A DNA stretch of 24,581 nt from an uncultured Oscillospiraceae bacterium (GTDB lineage: Bacteria; Bacillota_A; Clostridia; Oscillospirales; Oscillospiraceae), in contig CAAEDK010000066.1 of assembly GCA_900754605.1 (NCBI GenBank), positions 1 through 24,581 on the forward strand. Reading direction: 5' to 3'. Below, piece after piece: positions 14,829 through 23,099 of the stretch. The position numbers and the translations under genes were made by a program. Under the pieces are notes generated by a model that did not search any database, was not told where the DNA came from, and worked only from the letters and a program-made list of their open reading frames with translations. The first letter of the stretch is position 1. The number at the start of each line of letters is the position of its first letter.

Positions 14829-17800
14829 ATGAAGAAAAAAATTCTTTCCTTGCTGTTGGCCGTGTCGCTCCTGTTATCGCTTTGCAGTCCTGCCGCCATG
14901 GCGGCAAGTTCTGTTACAATCGTCATTGATCTGACAAATTATGCAGGAGAGGTAAGCGGAAAGCTGATAGGAAAACCTATAGAGGCTCAGAAACGAAATG
15001 AAATTGTCATTTCCGGAACAGGCTATGTTCTTGCAACGACGATCAGTTTGGGAGAGGACATAACCTGTAGCTGGAACGTAGAGGGGCTGGACAGCGGATA
15101 TCTCACATATGATGAAAACAGCCATCTAAGTGCTATCAAGCTAAGTCCAAGCGGAAAGAAAAATGTTATTACTGTTGTTGACAGCAAGCTGGAGGTAACA
15201 CGAACAAGTAGGAGTACTCTGATGGGCTCCAGAGGATGGAACGGCGCGACCGTTGTACTTACGCCTGTTTTTGAAAAGGGGGAGTACTCCGCCACCGTAA
15301 ATGTGAAAGACGCAGGCAAGGGAACTGCGGGAGCGTTCTCCATAGGCGGTGAAACATACAGGCTAGCCGCTATGGGGGCGGATGGCTACGCGTTCGACTA
15401 CTGGCTGGCGGGGGAAAGCAGTTCCCCCATCTATGAGAATCCGTATACCGTGACCCTGACGGAGAACACCAACTTTACCGCCTACTTCCGGGAGCGCCGT
15501 GTTCCCACAGTGAATGCAGAGACGAACGGAACGGCCGCATTTACTTATGAAAATTCTTCCGGCGGCGCGGATCAGTACACCCTGACGGCCACGCCGGATG
15601 AACTCTATGTATTTGACTACTGGAGCTGGGAGGGCGTTCCAACCGGCGCGGAAAACAGCGCGCCGGAGGAGCAGGCGCTTCCGGATGAGGATATGCCGGA
15701 GGATGGCGGCGAGGCGGAGCCCCCTGCCGAATCGCCGGAGCCCGCCCCCTCCGAGCCGGAGACAACTGCGCCGCCGGAGGAAGCTGCCGACGGGACGGAG
15801 ACCCCGCCGGATGAGACCGGCGCACCCACGGAAGAGCCTGCGCCAGCCGAGCCCGCCCCGGACGGGGCGGAGGATGCCACCGGGGCGGAAGCGGCTGCAC
15901 CCTCCCCGGCAGCTCTGCTGCGCCTGAACGCGGAGGAGACCCCCGATGTAGAGGAGACCCCCGATGTAGAGGAGACCCCCGGTGTGGAGGAGACCCCCGG
16001 TGTGGAGGAGACCCCCAACGTGGAGGAGACCCCCGGTGTGGAGGAGTCCCCCGCTCCCGTGGAGAATAATGGCCTCCAGACGATAAACCTGGAGGAACTG
16101 ACCCGGGACTGGGACGAGACGGCCAATCCCATGACGGTGGCCCTGGCCGAGGGCATGGAGAGCGTGACCTTTACCGCTCACTTCAAGCTGGCGGAGGTCA
16201 CCCTGGGCGAGGGCGCGTATCTGAAGGGAAGCGGATCTTCGGGGATCACTGTCAATCCGTCCTTCGCAGAGAAGGAGGGGGACACGCTTCCGGCGGGCAG
16301 CCGGGCCCAGCTCTACCTCCCTCTCAGCGTACCATCCAAGATCCCGGACGGACAGCTCACCGTCACGCTCTACGGGGGCAGCTTGGCAGAGGGAGCGCCT
16401 CTCAGCAGCAACGTCATTACACAGGACTGGGAGGCCGGCAAAACCTATTGCATCTGGCTCCCCATCGACCCGCTGCCCTACACAGACAAGCTGACGGTGA
16501 CGGCGTCGGTTCGAACCAACGCGGGCACCACGGAGACGGTGGAGAAGACCTACGAGATCTCGACAGAGGCCAACGAGGCCAACAGCGCGTTCACCTATGT
16601 GACCAGCCCCAACGTACCCGCCGGCACCGAAGGCTCCACCACAGAGGCGGGGCCCGACATCCGCGGGGTGTCCGGCTGGACCGATCCGGAGACCGGAGAG
16701 GCCGAACTGTACTTCTACGGTAAGGACGGCGTCTACACCTGGGCGGACAGCGGGGACCGGGATCTGATGAGCATCAGCGACGGCCTGCCCGCCGCGGAAG
16801 GAGACGCGGCTGGCGTCCTCGCCGTGGGGCCGGATGGACAAGGCGGCCTGCTGGCCGCTGTCAGCGAGGTGGGGAAGGAGATCGATAAGGTCACCTCGCC
16901 GGGCTATGTCTCCGCCCCCGAGGGCACGCAGGTTAGAGGCGGCCATTTCCTCTACCGCTACAACGGGACGTCCTGGAGCCAGGTGGAGGACTCCTGCTTC
17001 TCCGATTATCAGAAAAACTCTTCTGGCCCCGATTATAGCATACCCAGACTCTACAACGAAGCGTTGGTCATCCTCTCGGACGGCACCGTCTGGCAGTACC
17101 GGGGTCACTGGGACGGGATGCAGTGGATTGAGAATGATGTGGAGTTCAACTCCTTCTACCGGGTGAGCGACACGGAGATCTACGCCGGGGCGGCCGACGG
17201 CCTGTACCAATACAATGGTACAACCTGGAACAAGGTAGAAACCGCAAACATCTCCGGCTCGCTCGAGGTGGCGAGCGGCAACGCCGACGGCAAACTGCTC
17301 CTCATGGCAGGGAAAAATAATTATGACCCGTACCTGTGGGATGGCAGCTCCGCAACGAAGCTGTCGCTGGAAGGGCTGCACCTTAATAATGCAAATAGTG
17401 CCCAGAGCAGATTCTTCGGGCTGGACCAGGACGGGATCCCCTATGCGCTTGTCAACGGTTCGGGCGAAGGACGGAACTATCTCGCGGTCAACGGTTATGA
17501 CGGCAGCTACGTCTACAAGTGGGATGGGAAGAAGTGGGTCTATCAGGTTATGGCCGACTTCAACGACCCCAATGAGGATCCCAACGACCTGAGCAAGAAA
17601 ATCCGCCCTGACGGTGTGACCGCCTTAAGCGGCGTCATAGACGGCGTCAGCGCCATGTACGGCGAAGACGGCGCGGGCGCGATCTACCTCTCGGTGGATG
17701 ATGCAACCATTACCTTTGACGCCCAGGGCGGCACGTTTAAAGATGACTCGCTGAAAACCATGACCGCCCCCATCCTCAGCGAGGTGGATTCGTCCAAGGT

Positions 17801-20072
17801 GCCCAGTGTTGCCAAGAGCGGCAATGCCTTCGGCGGCTGGTACTATGATGCGGCCTGTACCGAGGGCAAGAAGTGGGACGCCAATACCGCCCGGATGCCG
17901 GGGAAAGGCATCATGCTCTACGCCAAGTGGACGGAGCGCACCGGCCCCGTGGCCCCCGACGACCCGGAGATGCAGTATCACCGGGAATCTGCCCTGGACA
18001 ACCTGGAAAAAGCATTTAACAAGTATAAGAAAAGCGACTACAGCGAAGCAAACTGGAAAAAGCTGGTGGCCGCATATGAGCAGGGAATTGCGGATATCAA
18101 CGCCGCTCTGCCCGCTGAGGACTTCATCGAAAATAACATCATCGCGGCCCTGAACAAGGCGCTGGCCGCTATGCAGGCCATCCCTGCTGACCACGCCGGA
18201 CGGATCAAGGTGGCGGTGTCTATGGACGCAAACACCTTGAGTCTGGGCTATCTGATTAAGCCGACCCTGGTCACTGTGGATGACCGTACCCCCGCCAGCG
18301 TGGTCATTACCGACCTGCTCAGCGAGAACGGCTACAACTGGGAGAACACCGGAAGCATTACCAACAGCTTCTACCTGGCCGGTGTGAAGCCTGTGAACCA
18401 GACCAAAGCCAAAATCCCACAGTACATCTTGGACCATGCCGGCTCCGTCAACATGGGTGACAGCAGCGATAAGACATTGAGCGAGTTTGATTACCACAAC
18501 ATGTCCGGCTGGATGTACAGCGTGGACAACGACTTCCCCGGCGTGGGCGCTTCGAACTGGCAGATGTCGGACGGCGAGGTCATGCGCTGGCAGTTCACCG
18601 TCTGGGGATATGGCGCAGACTTGAACGCAGACAATACCGCCTGGGGCAGTTCCAGTATCGTGAACGTGGGTGACAAGGGCTCCCTTACCTGGGCCGTGGC
18701 CGAGCTGCGGAGCGAGTACGACGACGAGGTTCTGGAGGCCAACGAGGTCTATATGGACGCCATGGAGGTTCTGACGGACCCTGAGGCCAGCCAAAGTAAA
18801 ATTAACAGCGCGAAAACCGCGCTGGCCAAGGAGGACTTTGACAAGCAGCCTGAAAAGCCGGACGTTCCAACCGTGGATGTGAAGCCGGGGGCCAATGTGG
18901 ATAAGGACGGCAACGCCAAGGTGGAGCTTACCGAAAAAGAGATCGAAACGATGATCAAGAATGCAGTGGAAGGCGAGGCGGAGATCATTGCCATCTCTCC
19001 CGAGATGGACAGTGAGGCCACCAGCCTGGAGGTCACATTCCCCAAGGGCGCCGTGGATGCTATTTTGGAAGAGACAAAGGCGAGTGTATCCATACAGAGC
19101 GATCTGGGCCGGGTGCTTCTGTCCCGGGATGTCCTGACCTCCATTTCCAAAACGACGGAGGGTGGCGCGGTCACCGTGACGGTGGCCGTCGGTAAAGCTG
19201 AGAACGCCGGTGGGCTGCTGAAGGGACAGAAGGATGTGACCGAGGAGGCCCTGAAGGACTGCTCTGTGACCGAGGTGACCATCCGCTCCGGCAAGGAGAA
19301 GGTAACCGCTTTCGGCGGCAAGTCCATCACCCTCTATCTGCCGGTGGAGAACAAGGCGTTTGAGGTGGGCAAGAGCTATGTCGTCTATCAGATCAGCGAC
19401 GACGGTTCTGTGGAACAATTGGTGGGCAAGTGTGTCAAGACTGGCGGAAAGCGATTCCTTGAGGTGACCACCACCCACCTGAGCACCTTCGTGGCGCTGC
19501 CTGTCGAGGTGGTGGATATGCCCTTTACGGATGTGAAGGAGGAGGACTGGTTCTACGGCGCGGTGGTGTATGCCTACCAGAACAGTATCCTGACCGGAAC
19601 GGGTGAAACCACCTTCTCTCCCAACGGCACCATGACCCGCTCGATGCTGGTTACGGCGCTGTGGCGGCTGGAGGGCGAGCCTGAGGCGTCTGGCGCATCC
19701 GGCTTCCCGGATGTGAAGCCGGATGCGTGGTACGCCGAGGCTGTGGATTGGGCCAGCCAGACTGGTCTCGTCAGCGGCACAGGTGCGGGCTTTGACCCGG
19801 AGGGCAGCGTGACCCGTGAGCAGATTGCCTCCATCCTGTACCGCTATGCAAAGCTCAAAGGCTGGGATGTGAGCAAAACAGCCAGTCTACAGGATTTTGC
19901 CGACGGTGCGGATACCTCCGCCTGGGCAACCCGGGCTATGGAGTGGGCCTATGCGGAGAAGCTGATTACCGGAAAGGATGGAAATCGTCTGGACCCGCAG
20001 GGCCAGGCCACCCGCGCTGAGGTTGCCACCATTCTGATGCGGCTTCTGGAGAGCAAGGCGGAGAAGGCCTGA
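14829..20072 (+). CDS. Giant mosaic S-layer-anchored protein with transcobalamin-like DUF4430 domain
   Basis: 1747 aa from ATG 14829; a GTG three bases earlier is an alternative, and GGGAGG lies 14 bases upstream of the ATG. A signal peptide ends at AMA-A near residue 26. In order: a beta-rich N-terminus; divergent InlB-type beta repeats (about 150-270, ending in FDYW and TAYFRE); a Pro/Glu linker (270-415) with seven VEETPx-type units; a beta domain (455-580); a propeller-like stretch (610-955; GVYTW, FLYRYNGTSW, GLYQYNGTTWNK, YVYKWDGKKW); a Flg_new/InlB B-repeat (957-1037, FGGWYYDAACT...YAKW); a helical linker; DUF4430 (1125-1265, SGWMYSVDNDFPG, WGYG); a beta domain; and three SLH domains (1563-1747). 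The SLH domains bind secondary cell-wall polymer, so the protein displays the DUF4430 and propeller parts outside the wall. Corrinoid binding is inferred from context. Confidence 0.88.
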   Translation: MKKKILSLLLAVSLLLSLCSPAAMAASSVTIVIDLTNYAGEVSGKLIGKPIEAQKRNEIVISGTGYVLATTISLGEDITCSWNVEGLDSGYLTYDENSHLSAIKLSPSGKKNVITVVDSKLEVTRTSRSTLMGSRGWNGATVVLTPVFEKGEYSATVNVKDAGKGTAGAFSIGGETYRLAAMGADGYAFDYWLAGESSSPIYENPYTVTLTENTNFTAYFRERRVPTVNAETNGTAAFTYENSSGGADQYTLTATPDELYVFDYWSWEGVPTGAENSAPEEQALPDEDMPEDGGEAEPPAESPEPAPSEPETTAPPEEAADGTETPPDETGAPTEEPAPAEPAPDGAEDATGAEAAAPSPAALLRLNAEETPDVEETPDVEETPGVEETPGVEETPNVEETPGVEESPAPVENNGLQTINLEELTRDWDETANPMTVALAEGMESVTFTAHFKLAEVTLGEGAYLKGSGSSGITVNPSFAEKEGDTLPAGSRAQLYLPLSVPSKIPDGQLTVTLYGGSLAEGAPLSSNVITQDWEAGKTYCIWLPIDPLPYTDKLTVTASVRTNAGTTETVEKTYEISTEANEANSAFTYVTSPNVPAGTEGSTTEAGPDIRGVSGWTDPETGEAELYFYGKDGVYTWADSGDRDLMSISDGLPAAEGDAAGVLAVGPDGQGGLLAAVSEVGKEIDKVTSPGYVSAPEGTQVRGGHFLYRYNGTSWSQVEDSCFSDYQKNSSGPDYSIPRLYNEALVILSDGTVWQYRGHWDGMQWIENDVEFNSFYRVSDTEIYAGAADGLYQYNGTTWNKVETANISGSLEVASGNADGKLLLMAGKNNYDPYLWDGSSATKLSLEGLHLNNANSAQSRFFGLDQDGIPYALVNGSGEGRNYLAVNGYDGSYVYKWDGKKWVYQVMADFNDPNEDPNDLSKKIRPDGVTALSGVIDGVSAMYGEDGAGAIYLSVDDATITFDAQGGTFKDDSLKTMTAPILSEVDSSKVPSVAKSGNAFGGWYYDAACTEGKKWDANTARMPGKGIMLYAKWTERTGPVAPDDPEMQYHRESALDNLEKAFNKYKKSDYSEANWKKLVAAYEQGIADINAALPAEDFIENNIIAALNKALAAMQAIPADHAGRIKVAVSMDANTLSLGYLIKPTLVTVDDRTPASVVITDLLSENGYNWENTGSITNSFYLAGVKPVNQTKAKIPQYILDHAGSVNMGDSSDKTLSEFDYHNMSGWMYSVDNDFPGVGASNWQMSDGEVMRWQFTVWGYGADLNADNTAWGSSSIVNVGDKGSLTWAVAELRSEYDDEVLEANEVYMDAMEVLTDPEASQSKINSAKTALAKEDFDKQPEKPDVPTVDVKPGANVDKDGNAKVELTEKEIETMIKNAVEGEAEIIAISPEMDSEATSLEVTFPKGAVDAILEETKASVSIQSDLGRVLLSRDVLTSISKTTEGGAVTVTVAVGKAENAGGLLKGQKDVTEEALKDCSVTEVTIRSGKEKVTAFGGKSITLYLPVENKAFEVGKSYVVYQISDDGSVEQLVGKCVKTGGKRFLEVTTTHLSTFVALPVEVVDMPFTDVKEEDWFYGAVVYAYQNSILTGTGETTFSPNGTMTRSMLVTALWRLEGEPEASGASGFPDVKPDAWYAEAVDWASQTGLVSGTGAGFDPEGSVTREQIASILYRYAKLKGWDVSKTASLQDFADGADTSAWATRAMEWAYAEKLITGKDGNRLDPQGQATRAEVATILMRLLESKAEKA
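15933..16058 (+). repeat. 18-bp tandem repeat, seven units, coding
   Basis: Six near-identical copies and one degenerate copy of an 18-base unit (GAGGAGACCCCCGATGTA and variants) encode EETPDV-type hexapeptides in the linker of the giant surface protein. The copy number is likely to vary between strains by slippage, changing the length of the stalk. Confidence 0.9.
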
Positions 20073-20223
20073 GACTCTGGAAGAACCATAAAGGCCCCGT
20101 TTGGCTCCGGTCTGCAAAACCAGGCCGGGCTGTATGGGGGCTCCCCCGGTAAGGATAGAGGGAGTACCTCCTTACTCGAGCAGGAGCCCGGCAGACCGAA
20201 TTCGACCTGCCGGGCGGCCCTGC
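20073..20223. other. Structured spacer after the giant SLH gene
   Basis: No gene is present. Hairpins include GTAAGG/CCTTAC (about 20151-20175) and a perfect GCCCGGCAG/CTGCCGGGC stem (20186-20194 with 20207-20215). The block CGGTCTGC near 20109 is also complementary to GCAGACCG at 20191, an alternative pairing. No U-run or promoter is clear. Confidence 0.4.
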
Positions 20224-20372
20224 CCACAATCAAACAGAAAACACAGTTGGGTGAAACTCCGGGAAACCGGTACGGGCCTGCCCCCGCCGTCCAGTCGGCA
20301 AGACCTGATTGTGGAAAAATGGGTGGGATGTACCGATACAAGGCACGTTCACCCAATGGGAGAGCGTGCCTT
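20224..20372 (+). promoter_or_regulatory. Candidate compact cobalamin-type riboswitch with kissing-loop hairpin
   Basis: A perfect 9-bp P1 (CCACAATCA 20224-20232 with TGATTGTGG 20306-20314) encloses a 73-base core. The core holds GGGTGAAACTCC (consensus GGTGxAAxTCC), a CCGG-GAAA-CCGG hairpin, CTGCCCCCGC, and AGTCGGCAAGACCTG, resembling the B12 box. Downstream, a hairpin AAGGCACG/CGTGCCTT (20340-20347 with 20365-20372) carries TTCACCCAA (20348-20356) in its loop, the exact complement of TTGGGTGAA (20247-20255) in the core. That is the layout of the L5-L13 kissing loop of cobalamin riboswitches. The ribosome site GAGGTGA follows 8 bases later. The usual GGGAAGG block is missing, so the ligand class is uncertain. 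Confidence 0.5.
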
Positions 20373-20395
20373 TACTTGTTGAGGTGAGCGGTATA

Positions 20396-21262
20396 ATGCT
20401 CAAAGAGCAAAAGCTGACGGAAAAAGAGCTGCGGGGATACCGCCAGTGGCTCTCAGAGCTGGACGAGGAAAGCCGGGGAGAGCAGGGAACTTCCAGACAG
20501 GCGATGGATCCGGACCTGTGGAGAATTTTTGACCCCAAAGGGAATATTGGCCGGCAGATTTATGAGAGCTATACGGATGAGGCGCTTTTGGAGGCTGTGG
20601 TGGTGACAATGGACCATCCGGGGCATAAGCCTCGGACATATCAGCTCAGTCCCATTCGCCAGGTTTATTTGAAGCAGCGGTTTGGAAACATCAATAAAGC
20701 CTGCTGGGCGGCCAGAGGATTCCGGAAGAGGCTGGAAGAGCAAAAGCGGTGGCCGCCAGACTGGCCGGAGCGGGTATCCGCTGACGGATTCAGGGCGTAT
20801 TGTGAACGGATTGGTTCTCCCCTGACGGAGCAGGATGCAGAACTGGCGGAACATATGTGCAGATCTGTCAGAGAGAGCTGGCGCCCACCGGAGGAAGAAG
20901 AAATCCCGCCGGAGCTCAAGATGCTGTTTCAAAAAAAGCGATGCAGCAATAAAAAGGCCATGGAGCTGATGGGCATACCCGTCCTTAGCAAGCTTGCCAT
21001 GAAGCATTTGTGGAGCTATTGGCTCAGTGCCTGGGGGAAACCTGCAGGGCCTTCCGAAGAAAAAGCAGAAGGAGACTCGTCATATGAAGAAATGGAAACA
21101 GCGCGGATTCGCATTTGTGCTTGCCCTGTCCCTGACCACAGGCCTGTTGACGGGAGCACAGGCGGCCGTATCCAAAGAGACCTTGAACGATGCGGTGCAG
21201 GATACCGCAGAATATATGTACCGCACCGTACAGGATCCGCAGGTAGGGTCTATCGGCGGTGA
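20396..21262 (+). CDS. Homing-endonuclease-associated-repeat protein, overlapping 3' end
   Basis: 288 aa from ATG 20396, with GAGGTGA 8 bases upstream; the frame opens earlier but through the riboswitch hairpin. Residues about 58-112 fit the HNH-associated helical repeat (YTDEALLEAV...QRFGNINKACWAARGF). The rest is charged and helical, with no nuclease motif. It is the first gene after the candidate riboswitch and leads a close-packed operon. The last 59 codons overlap the start of the next, well-supported secreted protein by 179 bases and read like out-of-frame sequence. The natural end is probably near 21085, where a TGA in another frame overlaps the next ATG as ATGA, so a one- or two-base indel near GGGGG (21032-21037) or AAAAA (21060-21064) is suspected. 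Confidence 0.65.
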   Translation: MLKEQKLTEKELRGYRQWLSELDEESRGEQGTSRQAMDPDLWRIFDPKGNIGRQIYESYTDEALLEAVVVTMDHPGHKPRTYQLSPIRQVYLKQRFGNINKACWAARGFRKRLEEQKRWPPDWPERVSADGFRAYCERIGSPLTEQDAELAEHMCRSVRESWRPPEEEEIPPELKMLFQKKRCSNKKAMELMGIPVLSKLAMKHLWSYWLSAWGKPAGPSEEKAEGDSSYEEMETARIRICACPVPDHRPVDGSTGGRIQRDLERCGAGYRRIYVPHRTGSAGRVYRR

Positions 21263-22760
21263 ATGGGCTGTGCTGGGGCTGGCCCGGAGCGGGTACGATG
21301 TACCGGACAGCTATTATCAGGACTACTATGCCACTGTGGAGACATATGTGAAGGCCTGCGACGGCAAGCTGCACGATAAGAAATATACGGAGTATTCCCG
21401 GGTGATTGTCGCCCTCAGCTCGATTGGGAAGGACGCCAGAAATGTGGGGGGATATGACCTGACTAAACCGCTGGGCGACTATGACAAGACCATCTGGCAG
21501 GGCCTTAACGGCCCCATCTGGGCGTTGATTGCGCTCGACTCCAGAGATTACCCCATGCCGGAAAACCCAGGGGCAGAGACACAGGCGACCCGGCAGATGT
21601 ACATAGACCGCATATTGGAGTGCCAGCTGCCTGACGGAGGGTGGAGCCTTTTCGGAGGAACCTCTGCGGCATCCTCCGGAGACGGCGTATCCGACCCGGA
21701 CATCACAGGGATGGCGCTGCAGGCGCTGGCCAAGTATCAGGATCAGCCAGCAGTGGCAAAGGCGACGGAGGAAGCGCTGGCGTGCATGTCCAAGAAGCAG
21801 AACAGCGAAGGCGGTTTTTCCTCTTGGGGGACTAAGAATTCCGAGAGCTGTGTCCAGATTATCGTAGCTTTGTGCGAGCTGGGAATTCCGCTGGACGACC
21901 CCCGTTTTGTCAAAAACGGAAACACGCTCCTGGACAATCTGATGACCTTTTATCTGCCCGGAAACGGGTTCCTGCACACGGCAGACGGCTCCGGCTCCAA
22001 TCAGATGGCATCGGAGCAGGCGTTCTATGGCCTTATTGCCGCCCAGCGGCTTCAGGACGGCAGAAACAGCCTCTACCGGATGAGCGATGCCCGAACCATC
22101 CCAGACGGACCGGCGACAGGTCCTGCCAAAGGAGCGGGATTGGAGGGGAAAGATCCGGCAGTCCATTCCAGCCCTATCACTCAGATGGGCAAAACATTCG
22201 ATGACATTACCGGGGTCAATGCCCATAAAAATCAGCCTGCCATTGAGGCGCTGGCCGCCCGCGGCATTATTGACGGCAAGTCCGATGGAAGCTTTGACCC
22301 GGAGGGAAGCATGACGCGTGCCGAATTTGCTGCAATCGTGGTGCGGGCACTCGGGCTCACACCGGAGGGGAAGAACAGCTTTTCTGACGTTGCCGCAGAG
22401 GCCTGGTATGCGCCCTATGTGGGGACAGCCTATTCCTGCGGCATTATTACCGGAGTTGGAGACGGCCGGTTCAACCCCAGCGGCACGATCACCCGCCAGG
22501 AGGCCGCGGTAATGGTTTCCCGTGCAGCCAAGCTGTGCGGACTGGAGACAGAAATGGACAATGCAGCAACCCGAAATATGCTGGCGCAGTTCCCTGATTA
22601 TATGGGTACCGCCGAATGGGCCCGCGCTCCACTGGCATTCTGCTATCAGGAGAAAATTTTGGACCAGGCTGAGCTGAACATCAGGCCCCTGGAGGCTGTA
22701 ACCCGGGCTGAAGTGGCCCAGATGCTGTTCAACCTTTTAAGCAGTGCCAATCTGCTGTAA
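21084..22760 (+). CDS. Secreted alpha/alpha-barrel (transcobalamin-alpha/terpene-cyclase-like) protein with SLH domains
   Basis: 558 aa from ATG 21084 (AGAAGGAGA upstream), beginning a signal peptide cut after AQA (residue 27). Residues about 28-340 form the prenyltransferase/squalene-cyclase-like helical repeat fold: QLPDGGWS (181-188), DPDITGMALQAL (204-215), EGGFSSWG (241-248), SCVQIIVALCELG, and SNQMASEQAFYGLIA (304-318). No terpene-cyclase catalytic DXDD is seen. The same fold makes the alpha domain of intrinsic factor, haptocorrin and transcobalamin, which hold cobalamin between it and a small beta domain. Three SLH domains follow (from about 367, 432 and 503), tethering it to the wall. 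A DUF4430 (transcobalamin-beta-like) protein is encoded two genes downstream, so a two-chain corrinoid binder is plausible (inference). Confidence 0.87.
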   Translation: MKKWKQRGFAFVLALSLTTGLLTGAQAAVSKETLNDAVQDTAEYMYRTVQDPQVGSIGGEWAVLGLARSGYDVPDSYYQDYYATVETYVKACDGKLHDKKYTEYSRVIVALSSIGKDARNVGGYDLTKPLGDYDKTIWQGLNGPIWALIALDSRDYPMPENPGAETQATRQMYIDRILECQLPDGGWSLFGGTSAASSGDGVSDPDITGMALQALAKYQDQPAVAKATEEALACMSKKQNSEGGFSSWGTKNSESCVQIIVALCELGIPLDDPRFVKNGNTLLDNLMTFYLPGNGFLHTADGSGSNQMASEQAFYGLIAAQRLQDGRNSLYRMSDARTIPDGPATGPAKGAGLEGKDPAVHSSPITQMGKTFDDITGVNAHKNQPAIEALAARGIIDGKSDGSFDPEGSMTRAEFAAIVVRALGLTPEGKNSFSDVAAEAWYAPYVGTAYSCGIITGVGDGRFNPSGTITRQEAAVMVSRAAKLCGLETEMDNAATRNMLAQFPDYMGTAEWARAPLAFCYQEKILDQAELNIRPLEAVTRAEVAQMLFNLLSSANLL

Positions 22761-22787
22761 ATTTATTGTATAGGAGTGAAAAGAACC

Positions 22788-23099
22788 ATGCTGAATCAGG
22801 GCTGGTTCAGGAACCAGAATAATGTGGTGTGCTGTCGGAAAGAAGAGGTTCTGCCCAAACTTGCACGGGAGCTGGCAATTCCGGATTTGTCCCAACGAGT
22901 GGAGGAATTCCAGAAGACACCCACAGCGGAAGGTGTGAACATAAGTGGGCGCAAACGGACTACACTGAAGCTCCTGATTCCGAATCTGACGTTCTCTGAA
23001 CCTATTGATATGGGCGAAAACGTGTGGATCTATATGGGAGAACTGTGTCCGGCTTACTGCCTGTATATGCCGCAGGAGGACGGTGAAGAAAAGAAATGA
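22788..23099 (+). CDS. Conserved-context small protein, function unknown, 103 aa
   Basis: 103 aa from ATG 22788. TAGGAG lies 11 bases upstream; the alternative GTG at 22776 overlaps that ribosome site and is unlikely. No signal peptide or membrane helix is seen. A Cys pair occurs near the N-terminus (VVCCRKEEV) and a Cys/Tyr-rich patch near the C-terminus (ELCPAYCLYM); the middle is polar. The stop codon overlaps the next start (ATGA), so it is translationally coupled to the DUF4430 gene, and it follows the alpha-barrel gene by 27 bases. I do not recognise a family. The context suggests a cytoplasmic accessory of the capture system, without further evidence. Confidence 0.72.
   Translation: MLNQGWFRNQNNVVCCRKEEVLPKLARELAIPDLSQRVEEFQKTPTAEGVNISGRKRTTLKLLIPNLTFSEPIDMGENVWIYMGELCPAYCLYMPQEDGEEKK

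Noticed and set aside
15933..16058. CRISPR array from the regular 18-bp units
   Set aside because: The units abut without spacers and encode an in-frame hexapeptide repeat in a large gene.
20224..20314. Group II intron or mobile RNA origin of the compact structured RNA
   Set aside because: No domain V-like hairpin or intron-encoded protein is nearby; the closed P1, GGTGAAACTCC element and downstream kissing hairpin fit a riboswitch better.
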